Source: Exiguobacterium acetylicum DSM 20416
GTDB taxonomy: Bacteria; Bacillota; Bacilli; Exiguobacteriales; Exiguobacteriaceae
Direction: 5' to 3'
Assembly: GCF_000702605.1 (NCBI RefSeq)
Contig: NZ_JNIR01000001.1
Location: 114,501 to 178,500 of the forward strand
Length of the DNA: 64,000 bases
A program made the position numbers and the translations under genes. The notes below the pieces were generated by a model. It saw only the letters and a program-made list of their open reading frames with translations. It did no database searches and had not been told where the DNA came from. This document shows, piece by piece, positions 34,507-43,079 of this stretch (positions are counted from its first letter, which is position 1; each line of letters starts with the position of its first letter).

Positions 34507-35736
34507 TTGAAGAAGCTGAAAGTCCTGTCTCGAGAAATCAATTGGTGGTGGCCATTGTTATATGGTCTCATTGGGATTGGTTTGACGGGAATCGTGACGT
34601 GGTTAGATGTGTATATATCAGACTGGTTTCCAAAAGAGTGGCAAACGACACTTGGCTTAGCGCAGACAATCCATAGTTCGGTCTTTACCGGACTGCTCGC
34701 CATGATGACATTCACGTTCTCGACCATCCTGGTTGTATTGACGACCTATTCATCACAATTCTCACCTCGGACATTGCCTAATTTCATCGAGAATCGACAG
34801 GTGCAACACATCTTTGGCATATTCATTGGAGCGGTCAGTTACTCGATGACGATGCTCTTTTTCCTTCGTCCGGCTTTGAAGACGAGCGTCGTCGCTTCGA
34901 CAGTAGCCGTTCTCGTCGTGTTGATATCGATCGTCGCATTCGTCGCATTCATTCATATCGTCAGCCAGTCGATTCGCGTGACGACATTACTCGATCGATT
35001 ACACGAAGAAGGGAACGAATTATTGAAACGGCAAATCGGACATCTAGAATCGGGAGAACAAAAGATTACTGAGATTAAGAGGATAACAAATCATCCTTAT
35101 ATTATTCAGGCAACTCGAACCGGATATATTCAAGCAGTCGATTATGATGCTTTTGATCAGAAAGAACGCGTGTATATTCATCGAACCGTCGGCTCATTCG
35201 TAACAGAGGGAGAAGTCATCGGGCGGGCCACTTGCCGGGATATCAATGAAAGTATCTTGATTGGACCGACGAAATCTTCAGAACAGGATTTTGCATTCGT
35301 TCTTGAAAAATTAAGTGAAGTTGCTTTACGTGCGATTTCTCCAGGGATCAATGATCCAAATACAGCAAGACATGCGATTCGGATCATTGGTGACTTAATG
35401 CGACAGTATGCCGTAATACCAGATGGTGTGCTGGTTGTTGGCGAGGACAAGCAGCACGTCATCGTCCGGGAAACTTACCAACAATTGTTGTACACGACGT
35501 TTTATCAACTACGACATTACGGAGCAGAGGATATTTCGGTTCTCGCGACGATGCTCGAATCGCTTGGAACGATGAAGCGGCAAGCCTTACCTGCTCACTA
35601 TGAAACCATTCAACGGTTCATCCCCTATATTTGTTCGGAAGTACGTTTTGAAACAATGAACGACTGGGATCGAGATTTTTTAAAAAATCAAATACATCGG
35701 GCGTTGAATGAAACTTTTGTCTCCCCTTCATCGTAA
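34507..35736 (+). CDS. DUF2254 family membrane protein
   Basis: A 409-residue DUF2254 protein: four membrane helices in the first ~145 residues (LLYGLIGIGLTGIVTWL, HSSVFTGLLAMMTFTFSTI, QHIFGIFIGAVSYSMTMLFFL, VVASTVAVLVVLISIVAFVAF), a short conserved segment TTYSSQFSPRTLPNFI between them, then a long soluble domain with RTGYIQAVDYDAF and RAISPGINDPNTARHAI. The family has no assigned function. The start is TTG, 9 nt after AAGGAGG. It is followed 37 nt later by a DUF456 membrane protein and probably forms an operon with it. A weak cre-like sequence lies near 34450-34465. Confidence 0.88.
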   Translation: MKKLKVLSREINWWWPLLYGLIGIGLTGIVTWLDVYISDWFPKEWQTTLGLAQTIHSSVFTGLLAMMTFTFSTILVVLTTYSSQFSPRTLPNFIENRQVQHIFGIFIGAVSYSMTMLFFLRPALKTSVVASTVAVLVVLISIVAFVAFIHIVSQSIRVTTLLDRLHEEGNELLKRQIGHLESGEQKITEIKRITNHPYIIQATRTGYIQAVDYDAFDQKERVYIHRTVGSFVTEGEVIGRATCRDINESILIGPTKSSEQDFAFVLEKLSEVALRAISPGINDPNTARHAIRIIGDLMRQYAVIPDGVLVVGEDKQHVIVRETYQQLLYTTFYQLRHYGAEDISVLATMLESLGTMKRQALPAHYETIQRFIPYICSEVRFETMNDWDRDFLKNQIHRALNETFVSPSS

Positions 35737-35773
35737 TAAGGGCAAGAGAATCAAAAGAAGGGAGGGATAGAAA

Positions 35774-36256
35774 GTGACCATTTTGTTATGGAGTCTGATC
35801 GTCGTCTGTTTTCTAGTCGCTTTTGCAGGTCTCGTTTATCCGATCATCCCAAGTGCACCGATTTTAGTAGTGGGCTTTTTGATTTATGGATTCGGATTCG
35901 GGTTCTCTGAATTATCGATTAGTTTTTGGGTGATTCAAGCGATATTCATCATTCTCTTATTCACACTCGATTATCTCGTTAGCGCCTACACCGTCGATCG
36001 ACGGGGAGGCTCACAAGCAGCTAAGATTGCGACGACAGTTGGATTGATTGCGGGACCATTTATTTTGCCAGGAATCGGATTATTAATTTTCCCGTTCGTC
36101 TTTGCCATCTTGACGGAAAAAATCATTAGTAAAAAGACATGGCAAACCTCGGTTTCAGTCGGGATCGGAACAGTCCTTGGTATCTTATCAAGTGCATTGT
36201 TAAAGGGAATCGCGATGTTACTCATGATCGTGATCTTTATTCTCTATGTCGTCTGA
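35774..36256 (+). CDS. DUF456 family membrane protein
   Basis: A 160-residue membrane protein with the DUF456 pattern: LIVVCFLVAFAGLVYPIIPSAPILVVGFLIYG, LDYLVSAYTVDRRGGSQAAK, GLIAGPFILPGIGLLIFPFV and a C-terminal GIGTVLGILSSALLKG helix. Function unknown. GTG start 4 nt after GGGAGGGATA. Likely cotranscribed with the DUF2254 gene; no clear terminator separates it from the leader of the CorC-like gene. Confidence 0.85.
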   Translation: MTILLWSLIVVCFLVAFAGLVYPIIPSAPILVVGFLIYGFGFGFSELSISFWVIQAIFIILLFTLDYLVSAYTVDRRGGSQAAKIATTVGLIAGPFILPGIGLLIFPFVFAILTEKIISKKTWQTSVSVGIGTVLGILSSALLKGIAMLLMIVIFILYVV

Positions 36257-36299
36257 TGAATTGAAATGATGTCTTCAAGTACACATTTTATGAAAGTTC

Positions 36300-36430
36300 C
36301 GTTATAGTATGAATATGAAAAAGTAGGGAAGCTTTGAAAGTTTGAAGCTTCTTTTTGCTGTAAACCACCAGATGCCTCGGCATCTGGCTTTATATTAATG
36401 GAGGTGAATCCCCTTTCTTCGGGGAAACGA
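36300..36430 (+). promoter_or_regulatory. Structured 5' leader of the CorC-like gene
   Basis: After TATAGT (about 36304) come three successive hairpins: GAAGCTT ... AAGCTTC followed by TTTTT (terminator-like, near 36329-36357), CCAGATGCC-TC-GGCATCTGG (36367-36386), and TCCCC ... GGGGA near 36409-36425, with a strong GGAGGTGA sequence between the last two. The arrangement suggests regulation of translation start or attenuation. No known riboswitch consensus was recognised. Confidence 0.45.
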
Positions 36431-36448
36431 TTGGACAGTACACACTCA

Positions 36449-37785
36449 ATGGAGACATTCGACACGACGACGATCATCATTCGACTACTCGTCATTGCAC
36501 TACTCATCGTCTTAACCGCTTTTTTGTAGCTGCCGAATTTTCGGTCGTCAAAATGCGAATGTCTCGAATCGATCAGTTGATTACAGAAGGAAGCAAGACT
36601 GCGAAAGTGGCGAAGAGGCTACTTGAGAATTTGGATTATTATTTATCGGCCTGTCAACTTGGAATTACCGTGACAGCGCTTGGTCTCGGATGGTTAGGAG
36701 AATCAACGGTAGGTGCGATTCTCGGTATGTTGTTCGAAGAAATTGATATTCCGAACTCCGTCTCGACGATCATTTCGTTCGTTCTTGCATTCTCGATTGT
36801 AACGTTTCTTCATGTCGTACTTGGAGAGCTTGCTCCAAAATCTTTGGCGATTCAAAAAACGGAAGCCATCACGATGCTACTCGCGCCACCACTTTATTGG
36901 TTCGGTAAAATCATGAAACCTTTCATCTGGACATTGAACGGTTCAGCACGAATCATCCTTCGGTTATTTGGTGTCGAGCCAGCGGGACACGAAGAAGTCC
37001 ATTCTGAAGAAGAGATTAAAATCATCATGACACAGAGTTATAAGAGTGGAGAAATCAACCAGACTGAGCTTTCCTACATGCAGAACATCTTCTCGTTCGA
37101 TGAGCGGATCGCGAAAGATATCATGTTACCGCGGACGGACTTAATCACGATCTCGAACGATGCATCGATGGAGGACATCATTCGTCTCGTTGAAGAGTAT
37201 CAGTTCACACGTTACCCAGTAGCGGAAGAAGGAGATAAGGATAAAATCCTTGGCTTCATCAATGCGAAACAATTATTTACGGATCATATGGCTAACAAAG
37301 GAAAAGCGTTAAGCTATTACATTCATAACTTGCCAATTGTATCTGAGTATTCTCCGCTTCAAGATGCCATGCTGAAAATGCAGGTCGAACGGACACCGAT
37401 GGCACTCGTCATCGATGAGTACGGTGGTACGGCTGGTGTCATCACGATGGAAGACATCTTGGAAGAAATCGTCGGAGAAATACGAGATGAATTCGATAAG
37501 GATGAGAAAGCTGACATCGAGCAGATTCACGAACGATTATACCGGATTTCAGGACGCGTCTTGATTGATGATTTAAATGAGCGCTTTAACCTAGGAATTG
37601 AAGAAGAAGACATCGATACGATTGGTGGCTGGGTCATGGCACAGGATACGGAAGTATCGAGCGGTCAAGAATTCCGTTATCAGGCATACACGATCAAAGT
37701 CATGGAAGTCGATAATCATCAAGTGAAATCAATCTATCTTCAATTGCCTGATCCAGAAGAAACCGCAACAGAAGAGATCGGATAA
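36449..37785 (+). pseudogene. Frameshifted CorC/HlyC-type protein (DUF21 + CBS + CorC_HlyC)
   Basis: YhdP/MpfA-like putative magnesium exporter. The N-terminal frame reads METFDTTTIIIRLLVIALLI... and stops after TAFL at an early TAG. One more T in the T6 run at 36520-36525 would give TAFFVAAEFSVVKMRMSRID, exactly the family sequence, and continue to 37785 (445 residues). After the shift come the DUF21 membrane domain (YYLSACQLGITVTALGLGWLGE, LHVVLGELAPKSLAIQ), two CBS motifs (DIMLPRTDLITI; RTPMALVIDEYGGTAGVITMED) and the CorC_HlyC domain. The true start could be ATG 36449, TTG 36431 (GGGGA 6 nt upstream) or ATG 36398. As given, only a form from 36553 lacking helix 1 could be made. Sequencing indel is the likeliest cause. 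Confidence 0.82.
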
Positions 37786-37878
37786 GAAATAGAATGTGCA
37801 AGACGATGGACCTCGTGTTCATCGTCTTTTTTTGTCTACTAAAAGAAGGAATCAGCTAAGATGATAGACACCTCTTGT

Positions 37879-37903
37879 GTTTATCTCCTTCAGTGACGGG
37901 TAT
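37879..37903 (+). promoter_or_regulatory. Sigma-B type promoter for the ohr unit
   Basis: GTTTAT (37879-37884), 13-nt spacer, GGGTAT (37898-37903): both hexamers match the sigma-B consensus except one base. It lies 60 bp before the Ohr start. Confidence 0.72.
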
Positions 37904-37962
37904 TACTGTCTATGTGGCAAAAAAAGCATTTTTTAATTCAACAGGAAAAGGGGTTTTTTATC

Positions 37963-38397
37963 ATGTCAAACGTCATTCTTACTTCACGTGCATCTGCAGT
38001 TGGTGGTCGCGACGGGAAAGTCGCTTCAGACGATAACGTCATCAATCTCGATTTAGTTATGCCAGGAACAAAAGGCAAAGAAGACATTCCGACATCAAAC
38101 CCGGAACAGTTATTCGCAGCAGGATATGCCGCTTGTTTTGATGGTGCCTACAACTTAATGGCGCGCCAAGCAAAAAAACGAGTCGAGACGCGGACGAATT
38201 CAGAAGTCAGCCTCTTACAGGATGAGGCGGATAACGGTGTAAAAATTGCAGCAAAACTCGTCGTCGAGGTCGTTGGCGTATCGCAAGAAGAAGCCGAAGA
38301 CTTACTAGAGAAGACGCACAACTTCTGCCCGTACTCGAAAGCGACACGTGGCAACATTGATGTCGATCTTTCTGTTAAAGTCGTCGATTCATTGTGA
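37963..38397 (+). CDS. ohrB: Organic hydroperoxide resistance protein (Ohr, OhrB-like)
   Basis: Thiol peroxidase of the Ohr/OsmC family, 144 residues, detoxifying organic and lipid hydroperoxides. The two redox-active cysteines lie in GYAACFDGA and HNFCPYSKATRGN. Start 37963 is chosen because AAAAGGGG lies 9 nt upstream and the family begins MSNVILTSRASA; the frame open to 37912 has no site. The sigma-B-like promoter fits B. subtilis OhrB, the stress-inducible paralogue, rather than OhrR-controlled OhrA; no OhrR gene is adjacent. Two more small stress-type genes follow on the same strand. Confidence 0.93.
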   Translation: MSNVILTSRASAVGGRDGKVASDDNVINLDLVMPGTKGKEDIPTSNPEQLFAAGYAACFDGAYNLMARQAKKRVETRTNSEVSLLQDEADNGVKIAAKLVVEVVGVSQEEAEDLLEKTHNFCPYSKATRGNIDVDLSVKVVDSL

Positions 38398-38429
38398 GCA
38401 TAAGCGACGAATCATAAGGAGGGTTTTCC

Positions 38430-38603
38430 ATGGCACCGAAAGAAACCGATCGTCCAAATGAAGAGTTGGAAGATGAACGGGATCGACTGTCTGAAAAAGA
38501 ACGGAAACTGACAGAGGAGCAACAAAAGGAAATCCTAAAAGGTAAAGACGAGATGCCAGATGATCCGGTCTCTCCTCGTGATCGTGGAGAAGATCAGATT
38601 TAA
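38430..38603 (+). CDS. Small highly charged protein (57 aa)
   Basis: A 57-residue hydrophilic protein (MAPKETDRPNEELEDERDRL..., ending PVSPRDRGEDQI) made almost entirely of Glu, Asp, Lys and Arg, with no cysteine or aromatic residue; probably disordered or a single helix. AAGGAGGG lies 7 nt before the ATG, 32 nt after the ohr stop and 26 nt before the next gene's start, so it looks like the middle gene of an ohr-pfpI unit under the sigma-B-like promoter. I do not recognise the family. Confidence 0.75.
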   Translation: MAPKETDRPNEELEDERDRLSEKERKLTEEQQKEILKGKDEMPDDPVSPRDRGEDQI

Positions 38604-38629
38604 ATCAAACAAATTGGGGGATGAATTAC

Positions 38630-39142
38630 ATGTCTAAAAAAGTAGCAGTTGTACTCGCCGATCATTTTGAAGATGTCGAATTCACTGGACCTGTTGATGC
38701 GTTAAAAGAAGCGGGGCACGAGATTACTGTCATTGGTGCCAAAAAAGGTGCGGAACTTGTTGGGAAGCAGGAAGAGGCGAAAGTAAATGTTGATCTCTCG
38801 ATTGATGAGACTTCAGCAGCAGACTATGATGCTCTCCTGATTCCAGGCGGATTTTCACCGGATTTACTTCGAGAAGACGAGCGTTTTGTCTCATTCGTTG
38901 AAGAATTCGATATGTCGAAAAAACCGATTTTTTCGATCTGCCATGGACCACAATTGATGATTAACGCAAAAATCGTCAAAGGAAGAAAAATGACAGGTTA
39001 TAAATCGATTCGAATTGATTTAGAGAATGCTGGTGTGGACTTTGCAGATGAAGAAGTTGTCGTCGACGATAACTTCGTCTCAAGCCGTCAACCGGACGAT
39101 ATTCCCGCATTCAATCGGGAAATCGTAGCCAAACTCGGCTAA
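38630..39142 (+). CDS. DJ-1/PfpI family protein (YfkM/YraA-like)
   Basis: A 170-residue DJ-1/PfpI protein. Nucleophile elbow with Cys in IFSICHGPQLMIN (Cys-His pair as in PfpI-type proteins), Glu in HFEDVEFTGP, and YDALLIPGGFSPDLL. Relatives in B. subtilis (YfkM, YraA) are general stress proteins; activities reported for the family include glyoxalase III and deglycase. Start 38630 is chosen since TTGGGGG lies 9 nt upstream; the ATG at 38621 touches that site. Third gene of the ohr unit, followed by a terminator. Confidence 0.9.
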   Translation: MSKKVAVVLADHFEDVEFTGPVDALKEAGHEITVIGAKKGAELVGKQEEAKVNVDLSIDETSAADYDALLIPGGFSPDLLREDERFVSFVEEFDMSKKPIFSICHGPQLMINAKIVKGRKMTGYKSIRIDLENAGVDFADEEVVVDDNFVSSRQPDDIPAFNREIVAKLG

Positions 39143-39154
39143 TACCATGAAACG

Positions 39155-39192
39155 AAAAAATCAGCACTGCAACGTTGCAGTGCTGATTTTTT
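39155..39192. terminator. Perfectly palindromic bidirectional terminator
   Basis: AAAAAATCAGCACTGCAAC and its exact reverse complement abut with no unpaired loop on paper (38 bp), overlapping the stop codon of the VOC gene. Confidence 0.88.
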
Positions 39193-39601
39193 ATGGGTTC
39201 TCCGGATAATCACAGAGTTCTGTAATGACGCCGTGTGAATGCCGAGGATTCATATAAATCAGTCGTCGCCCGAATGGCGTCGTTCGGTACGTATCTTCTA
39301 AAAATGTTAATCCTTGTTGTTTTGCTTCTTCAATCGCTCGATCCAAATCCTCTACGCGATAAGCAATGTGATGGACACCTTTTCCGCGTTGTTTTAAAAA
39401 ACGTGCGATCGGACTATCTGGACTTGTTGGCGTCAACAACTCGATGTGTGCATCATCGAACTCGATGACCGCGATATTGGAAGCAACACCAGGTGCGGGA
39501 TTCGAGTACTCTCTTGTTAAGGTCCCTCCAAGCACGTTTGTATAAAATGAAATGGCTTCCTGCATGTCGCGAACAGCAATTCCAGTGTGGTCTAATTTCA
39601 T
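39191..39601 (-). CDS. VOC family protein (methylmalonyl-CoA epimerase-like)
   Basis: A 136-residue vicinal-oxygen-chelate protein with two beta-alpha-beta-beta-beta repeats. It reads like methylmalonyl-CoA epimerase: LDHTGIAVRDMQEAISFYTNVLGG with first His ligand, EFDDAHIELLTP, GVHHIAYRVEDLDRAI with second His, and HGVITELCD with the Glu ligand. Some Bacillales annotated so lack the mutase pathway, so the natural substrate may differ; no mutase genes are nearby. AAGGAGGATATC precedes the ATG. Monocistronic. Confidence 0.85.
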   Translation of the reverse strand: MKLDHTGIAVRDMQEAISFYTNVLGGTLTREYSNPAPGVASNIAVIEFDDAHIELLTPTSPDSPIARFLKQRGKGVHHIAYRVEDLDRAIEEAKQQGLTFLEDTYRTTPFGRRLIYMNPRHSHGVITELCDYPENP

Positions 39602-39864
39602 ATGATATCCTCCTTCTATTCGCTTCAGTTTCCCAAAAACACTTCAAAGTTGCAACGATGAGTTACCTTCCAAATGTTTCTATTACATAGAAGAAGAAAG
39701 ATTTATTTAAAATGAAATATCACTGAAATATTATGGAAGAGGAATGAATGCTATAATCAAAAACGTTCTTATAAAAAAGAAAAACTATTACAGAATTTAA
39801 ATTTAACTTAAATACTCTACGATAAATCATAAAACATACACTACAGAAAACGAGGGAATACTAC

Positions 39865-41310
39865 ATGAAAAAAACGTTCGCGTCGCTCATCGTTTCCGCA
39901 CTGGTTCTTTCATCAGCACCTCATTTTGCAGCAGCTGACGATTTAAGTGAACAGAAAGCCAAAAACGAACAACAACAACAAGACAATGCTAAAAAGCAAA
40001 AAAACTTAGAGTCTTCTGTTAATCAAGAAGGTCAAAAAATCTCTAAAACACAACAAGAAGTCAATCGACTAGACGAAGCTTTGAACGAAAAAATCTTTGC
40101 TGTCGAAACAAAAGATCGTCAAATCAAAGCAACGGAACGTGAAATCGTTGAACTTGGAAAAGAAATCGAGAAATATAAAGCGAAACTAAAACGCCAAGAA
40201 AAATTACTTGGTGATCGTCTTCGTGTCATGCAAGAGAATGATGGAAACTCAATTAAATGGGAAGAAGTCATCTTTGGCTCTAAAAATGTTGGTGACCTCG
40301 TAAGCCGTGTCATGGCAGGGAAATCCATTTCAAAACAAGATGATAAAATGATCACGGATTATCAAAATACGCAAAAGCAATTAGCAGATGCGCAACAAAA
40401 AGTAAAAGAAAAGAAAGCACAGTTGGTCGTTGAGAAACAAGAATTAAAACGTCAACAAGCAGATCTTGAATCGCAATTAAAAGAGCGGAACAAACGCTTA
40501 AAAGAACTTCGTAAGAAAAAAGAAAAGTTCGAAACACAATTGATGGATGCAAAAGAAGTCCAGCAAATTCTAATTGCGCAAGAAAAAGCGATTGCTGCTG
40601 AAAAAGCAGCGCGTGAACGTGAAGCTCGAATTGAAAAAGAACGTCAAGCTCAAGCGGCACGTGAAGCGAAAGCACGCGCAGAAGCTGAAGCAGCACAAGC
40701 AGCAGCACAAAAAGCAGCAGAAGAGCAAGCCGCTAAAGAAGCAGCAGCTCAGCAAGCAGCACAAGAGAAAGCAGCACAATCGGCAAAACCTTCTGGTTCG
40801 ACGAAGCAATCGGCACCAAAACCATCTACACCAGCACCAGCTGCGCCTGCTCCAGCGCCGTCAGCACCAGCTGCACCAAAACCAGCACCATCATCAGGTG
40901 GTCTGTTCATTCATCCAACTGCCGGAACTGTTACACAAGGGTATGGTTCTGCAGGTGGAGAGAACGGATATACGTTCCATAACGGAATTGACTTTGGTGG
41001 TCCAGTCGGTACGCCGATCGTGGCAGCTGCAACAGGTACAGTCATTACAGCATCAGGTGGCGGACCTTACGGAAATCATGTCATGATCGCTCACCAATTG
41101 AACGGGAAGACATATACGACAGTATATGCTCACATGAGTTCACTCAATACCCGTGCTGGTCAACGTGTCAGCCAAGGTCAACAAATTGGCGCGCTAGGTA
41201 GTACAGGAAATTCAACAGGACCACACCTACACTTCGAAATCCATGTCGGTGGGTATAGCTATAGTGCAACTGGTCCAGCTAACTCAGTCAATCCATTATC
41301 AATGCTTTAA
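39865..41310 (+). CDS. CwlO/EnvC-like M23 peptidoglycan endopeptidase, copy 1
   Basis: Secreted murein hydrolase, 481 residues. Signal peptide 1-24 (ending HFAAA), a long coiled coil about 26-235 with the conserved block ENDGNSIKWEEVIFGSKNVGDL, an Ala/Glu/Lys-rich then Pro/Ala-rich linker about 240-345, and an M23 LytM domain about 350-481 with zinc ligands in HNGIDFG and GPHLHFE. The coiled coil resembles that of CwlO and EnvC, where it binds FtsX-type ABC regulators to control hydrolysis. The ATG follows GAGGGAATACTAC; an extended -10 (TGC-TATAAT, 39752-39757) leaves a UTR of about 100 nt. It has its own terminator and a paralogue directly downstream. Confidence 0.92.
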   Translation: MKKTFASLIVSALVLSSAPHFAAADDLSEQKAKNEQQQQDNAKKQKNLESSVNQEGQKISKTQQEVNRLDEALNEKIFAVETKDRQIKATEREIVELGKEIEKYKAKLKRQEKLLGDRLRVMQENDGNSIKWEEVIFGSKNVGDLVSRVMAGKSISKQDDKMITDYQNTQKQLADAQQKVKEKKAQLVVEKQELKRQQADLESQLKERNKRLKELRKKKEKFETQLMDAKEVQQILIAQEKAIAAEKAAREREARIEKERQAQAAREAKARAEAEAAQAAAQKAAEEQAAKEAAAQQAAQEKAAQSAKPSGSTKQSAPKPSTPAPAAPAPAPSAPAAPKPAPSSGGLFIHPTAGTVTQGYGSAGGENGYTFHNGIDFGGPVGTPIVAAATGTVITASGGGPYGNHVMIAHQLNGKTYTTVYAHMSSLNTRAGQRVSQGQQIGALGSTGNSTGPHLHFEIHVGGYSYSATGPANSVNPLSML

Positions 41311-41314
41311 TCGT

Positions 41315-41352
41315 AAAAGAATCGTTGCGTATGCAACGGTTCTTTTTTTTGT
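41315..41352 (+). terminator. Terminator after M23 copy 1
   Basis: AAAAGAATCGTTGC-GTAT-GCAACGGTTCTTTT followed by T-run. Confidence 0.85.
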
Positions 41353-41513
41353 CATTTTCAAAAAACAAATCATATATTACAAAAAACCGTTTTCATTTGA
41401 AATGTAAATGAAATTTTTTTGAAACGATTACGGTGCTATAATCTATTTCAGATATGAGAGAAACTTGAATACTATAATAAAATATGAAAAAACATAAGTG
41501 AGGAAAACGATAT

Positions 41514-42791
41514 ATGCTAAAAAAACTAATTTCTACCATTGTTTTAGGAGCATTACTTATAACAGGAACGCAACCGATTGCAGCAGCGACAATTAAAGAA
41601 AAAAAGGCTGAGAATGCCGCTGAACAACGTAAACTTGAAAAAGCAATCAAAAAACAAGAAGCTAAAATCTCAAAAGAGCAACGTCAAATCAATCAAATTG
41701 ACGCAGCAATCAATGAAAAGATTTTCCAAGTCTCCGAAAAAAATAAACAAATTGAACAGTTGAACGTTCGAATCGATGAGTTAAAGGCAGACATCGTCCG
41801 TTACGAAGAAATGTTACAGAAACAGGAAGAACTACTCGGTGATCGTTTGCGTGTTTTCCAAGAAAACGATGGAAACTCGATTAAATGGGAAGAAGTCATT
41901 TTCGGATCGAAAGATTTAGGTGATTTATTTAGCCGTGTCATGGCGGGGAAAAAAATCGCTGAGCAAGACGATAAAATGATTTCGGATTACATCGCTACGC
42001 AACGAAAATTAGCAGAAGCAAAACAAGCGCTCGTTGAGAAAAAAGCGGAGCAAATGCAGGAAAAGAAAGTATTGATTGAACAAAAGAAAGCGTTAAAGCT
42101 TCAAATGAAAGAACGTAGTGCTACGCTGAAGAAATTACGAAAAGGGAAGACGAAGTTCACGACAGAACTGTTAGACGCAAAAGAACTTCAAGCGACTCTC
42201 GAAGCGCAAGAACGTGCAATTGCGGCAGCAAAGGCAGCCGCTAAAGCAGCGGCTGAAAAAGCAGCAGCGGAGAAAGCAGCAGCTGAAAAAGCCGCTAAAG
42301 CGAATGCTAAAGCAGCAAAACAAACAGGTAAGAGTTCGGAATCAACTGGTTCCGTTGCCCCGCCCGTTGTTTCGAGTGGAGGAAAATTCGTTCGACCGTC
42401 TTCTGGTGGAGTATCACAAGGATTCGGACCAGCAAGCGGTGCGAATGGTTACACGTTCCACAACGGTGTTGATTTCAGTGGTTCGGTCGGGTCTCCAATC
42501 GTCGCGGCAGCAGCTGGAACGGTCATCACAGCATCAGGTGGTGGACCTTACGGCAATCATGTCATGATCTCTCACTTCCTAGATGGACAAGTGTACACGA
42601 CCGTCTACGCACATATGAGTTCATTATCGGTTCGTGCAGGGCAAACGGTCTCTCAAGGTCAGCAAGTCGGGACACTTGGTAGTACAGGAAATTCAACAGG
42701 ACCACACTTACATTTCGAACTACATGTCGGAGGCTATCAATACAGTGCTTCTTCTCCTCTAAATGCAGTCAATCCATTGGCATATCTGTAA
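41514..42791 (+). CDS. CwlO/EnvC-like M23 peptidoglycan endopeptidase, copy 2
   Basis: A 425-residue paralogue of the preceding gene with the same order: signal peptide (about 1-24, ending PIAAA), coiled coil carrying ENDGNSIKWEEVIFGSKDLGDL, a shorter Ala/Lys-rich linker without the Pro-rich part, and an M23 domain with HNGVDFS and GPHLHFE. The catalytic halves are nearly identical in wording (ASGGGPYGNHVMI, GSTGNSTGPHLHFE in both), the linkers differ, as expected for an old tandem duplication with ongoing constraint on the enzyme part. Separate promoter with extended -10 (TGC-TATAAT, 41437-41442) and separate terminator allow independent regulation. Confidence 0.92.
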   Translation: MLKKLISTIVLGALLITGTQPIAAATIKEKKAENAAEQRKLEKAIKKQEAKISKEQRQINQIDAAINEKIFQVSEKNKQIEQLNVRIDELKADIVRYEEMLQKQEELLGDRLRVFQENDGNSIKWEEVIFGSKDLGDLFSRVMAGKKIAEQDDKMISDYIATQRKLAEAKQALVEKKAEQMQEKKVLIEQKKALKLQMKERSATLKKLRKGKTKFTTELLDAKELQATLEAQERAIAAAKAAAKAAAEKAAAEKAAAEKAAKANAKAAKQTGKSSESTGSVAPPVVSSGGKFVRPSSGGVSQGFGPASGANGYTFHNGVDFSGSVGSPIVAAAAGTVITASGGGPYGNHVMISHFLDGQVYTTVYAHMSSLSVRAGQTVSQGQQVGTLGSTGNSTGPHLHFELHVGGYQYSASSPLNAVNPLAYL

Positions 42792-42793
42792 TC

Positions 42794-42820
42794 AAAACGG
42801 GCTTCGGCTCGTTTTTTTTT
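42794..42820 (+). terminator. Terminator after M23 copy 2
   Basis: AAAACGGGC-TTCG-GCTCGTTTT followed by T-run. Confidence 0.8.
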
Positions 42821-42854
42821 CTTCTCTATGCTACAGTTAAGGCGAAACGAATAC

Positions 42855-42955
42855 TTGAGCAACTAGGGGAGCTGGAGGAATCCGGCTGAGAGGAAAACCA
42901 ATCTGTTTTCGACCCTATTACCTGAACTGGATAATACCAGCGTAGGAAAGTTGAG
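42855..42955 (+). ncRNA. TPP riboswitch (THI element)
   Basis: Canonical thiamine pyrophosphate aptamer: CAACTAGGGGAGC opening, CCGGCTGAGAGGAAA (conserved CTGAGA pyrimidine-sensor loop), ACCCTATTACCTGAACTGG (conserved ACCTGA-CTGGATAATGCCAG-like pyrophosphate helix, here GGATAATACCAGCG) and GGAAAGTTG closing P1 (CAACT 42860-42864 with AGTTG 42949-42953). It controls thiD-thiM-thiE through the terminator at 42996-43032. Confidence 0.97.
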
Positions 42956-42995
42956 CCGAACGGATACCGGAATGCGTGTATAACGCTTTCGTATA

Positions 42996-43032
42996 GCGTC
43001 GACTGCTTTTTTACAGCGGTCGGCGCTTTTTT
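42996..43032 (+). terminator. Riboswitch-controlled terminator upstream of thiD
   Basis: GCGTCGACTGC ... GCGGTCGGCGC followed by TTTTTT. Another small hairpin (AACGCT ... AGCGTC) just before it shares GCGTC and could be part of the antitermination switch. Confidence 0.85.
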
Positions 43033-43079
43033 GTTGGTCACGACTCCCTTACATTGCTCGATGGGAAGGTGAAAAGAAC

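Noticed and set aside
40574-41086. Long Gln/Lys-rich open frame inside the first M23 gene
   Set aside because: It is the shifted reading of the Ala/Lys/Glu-rich linker; the real gene is in the other frame with clear domains.
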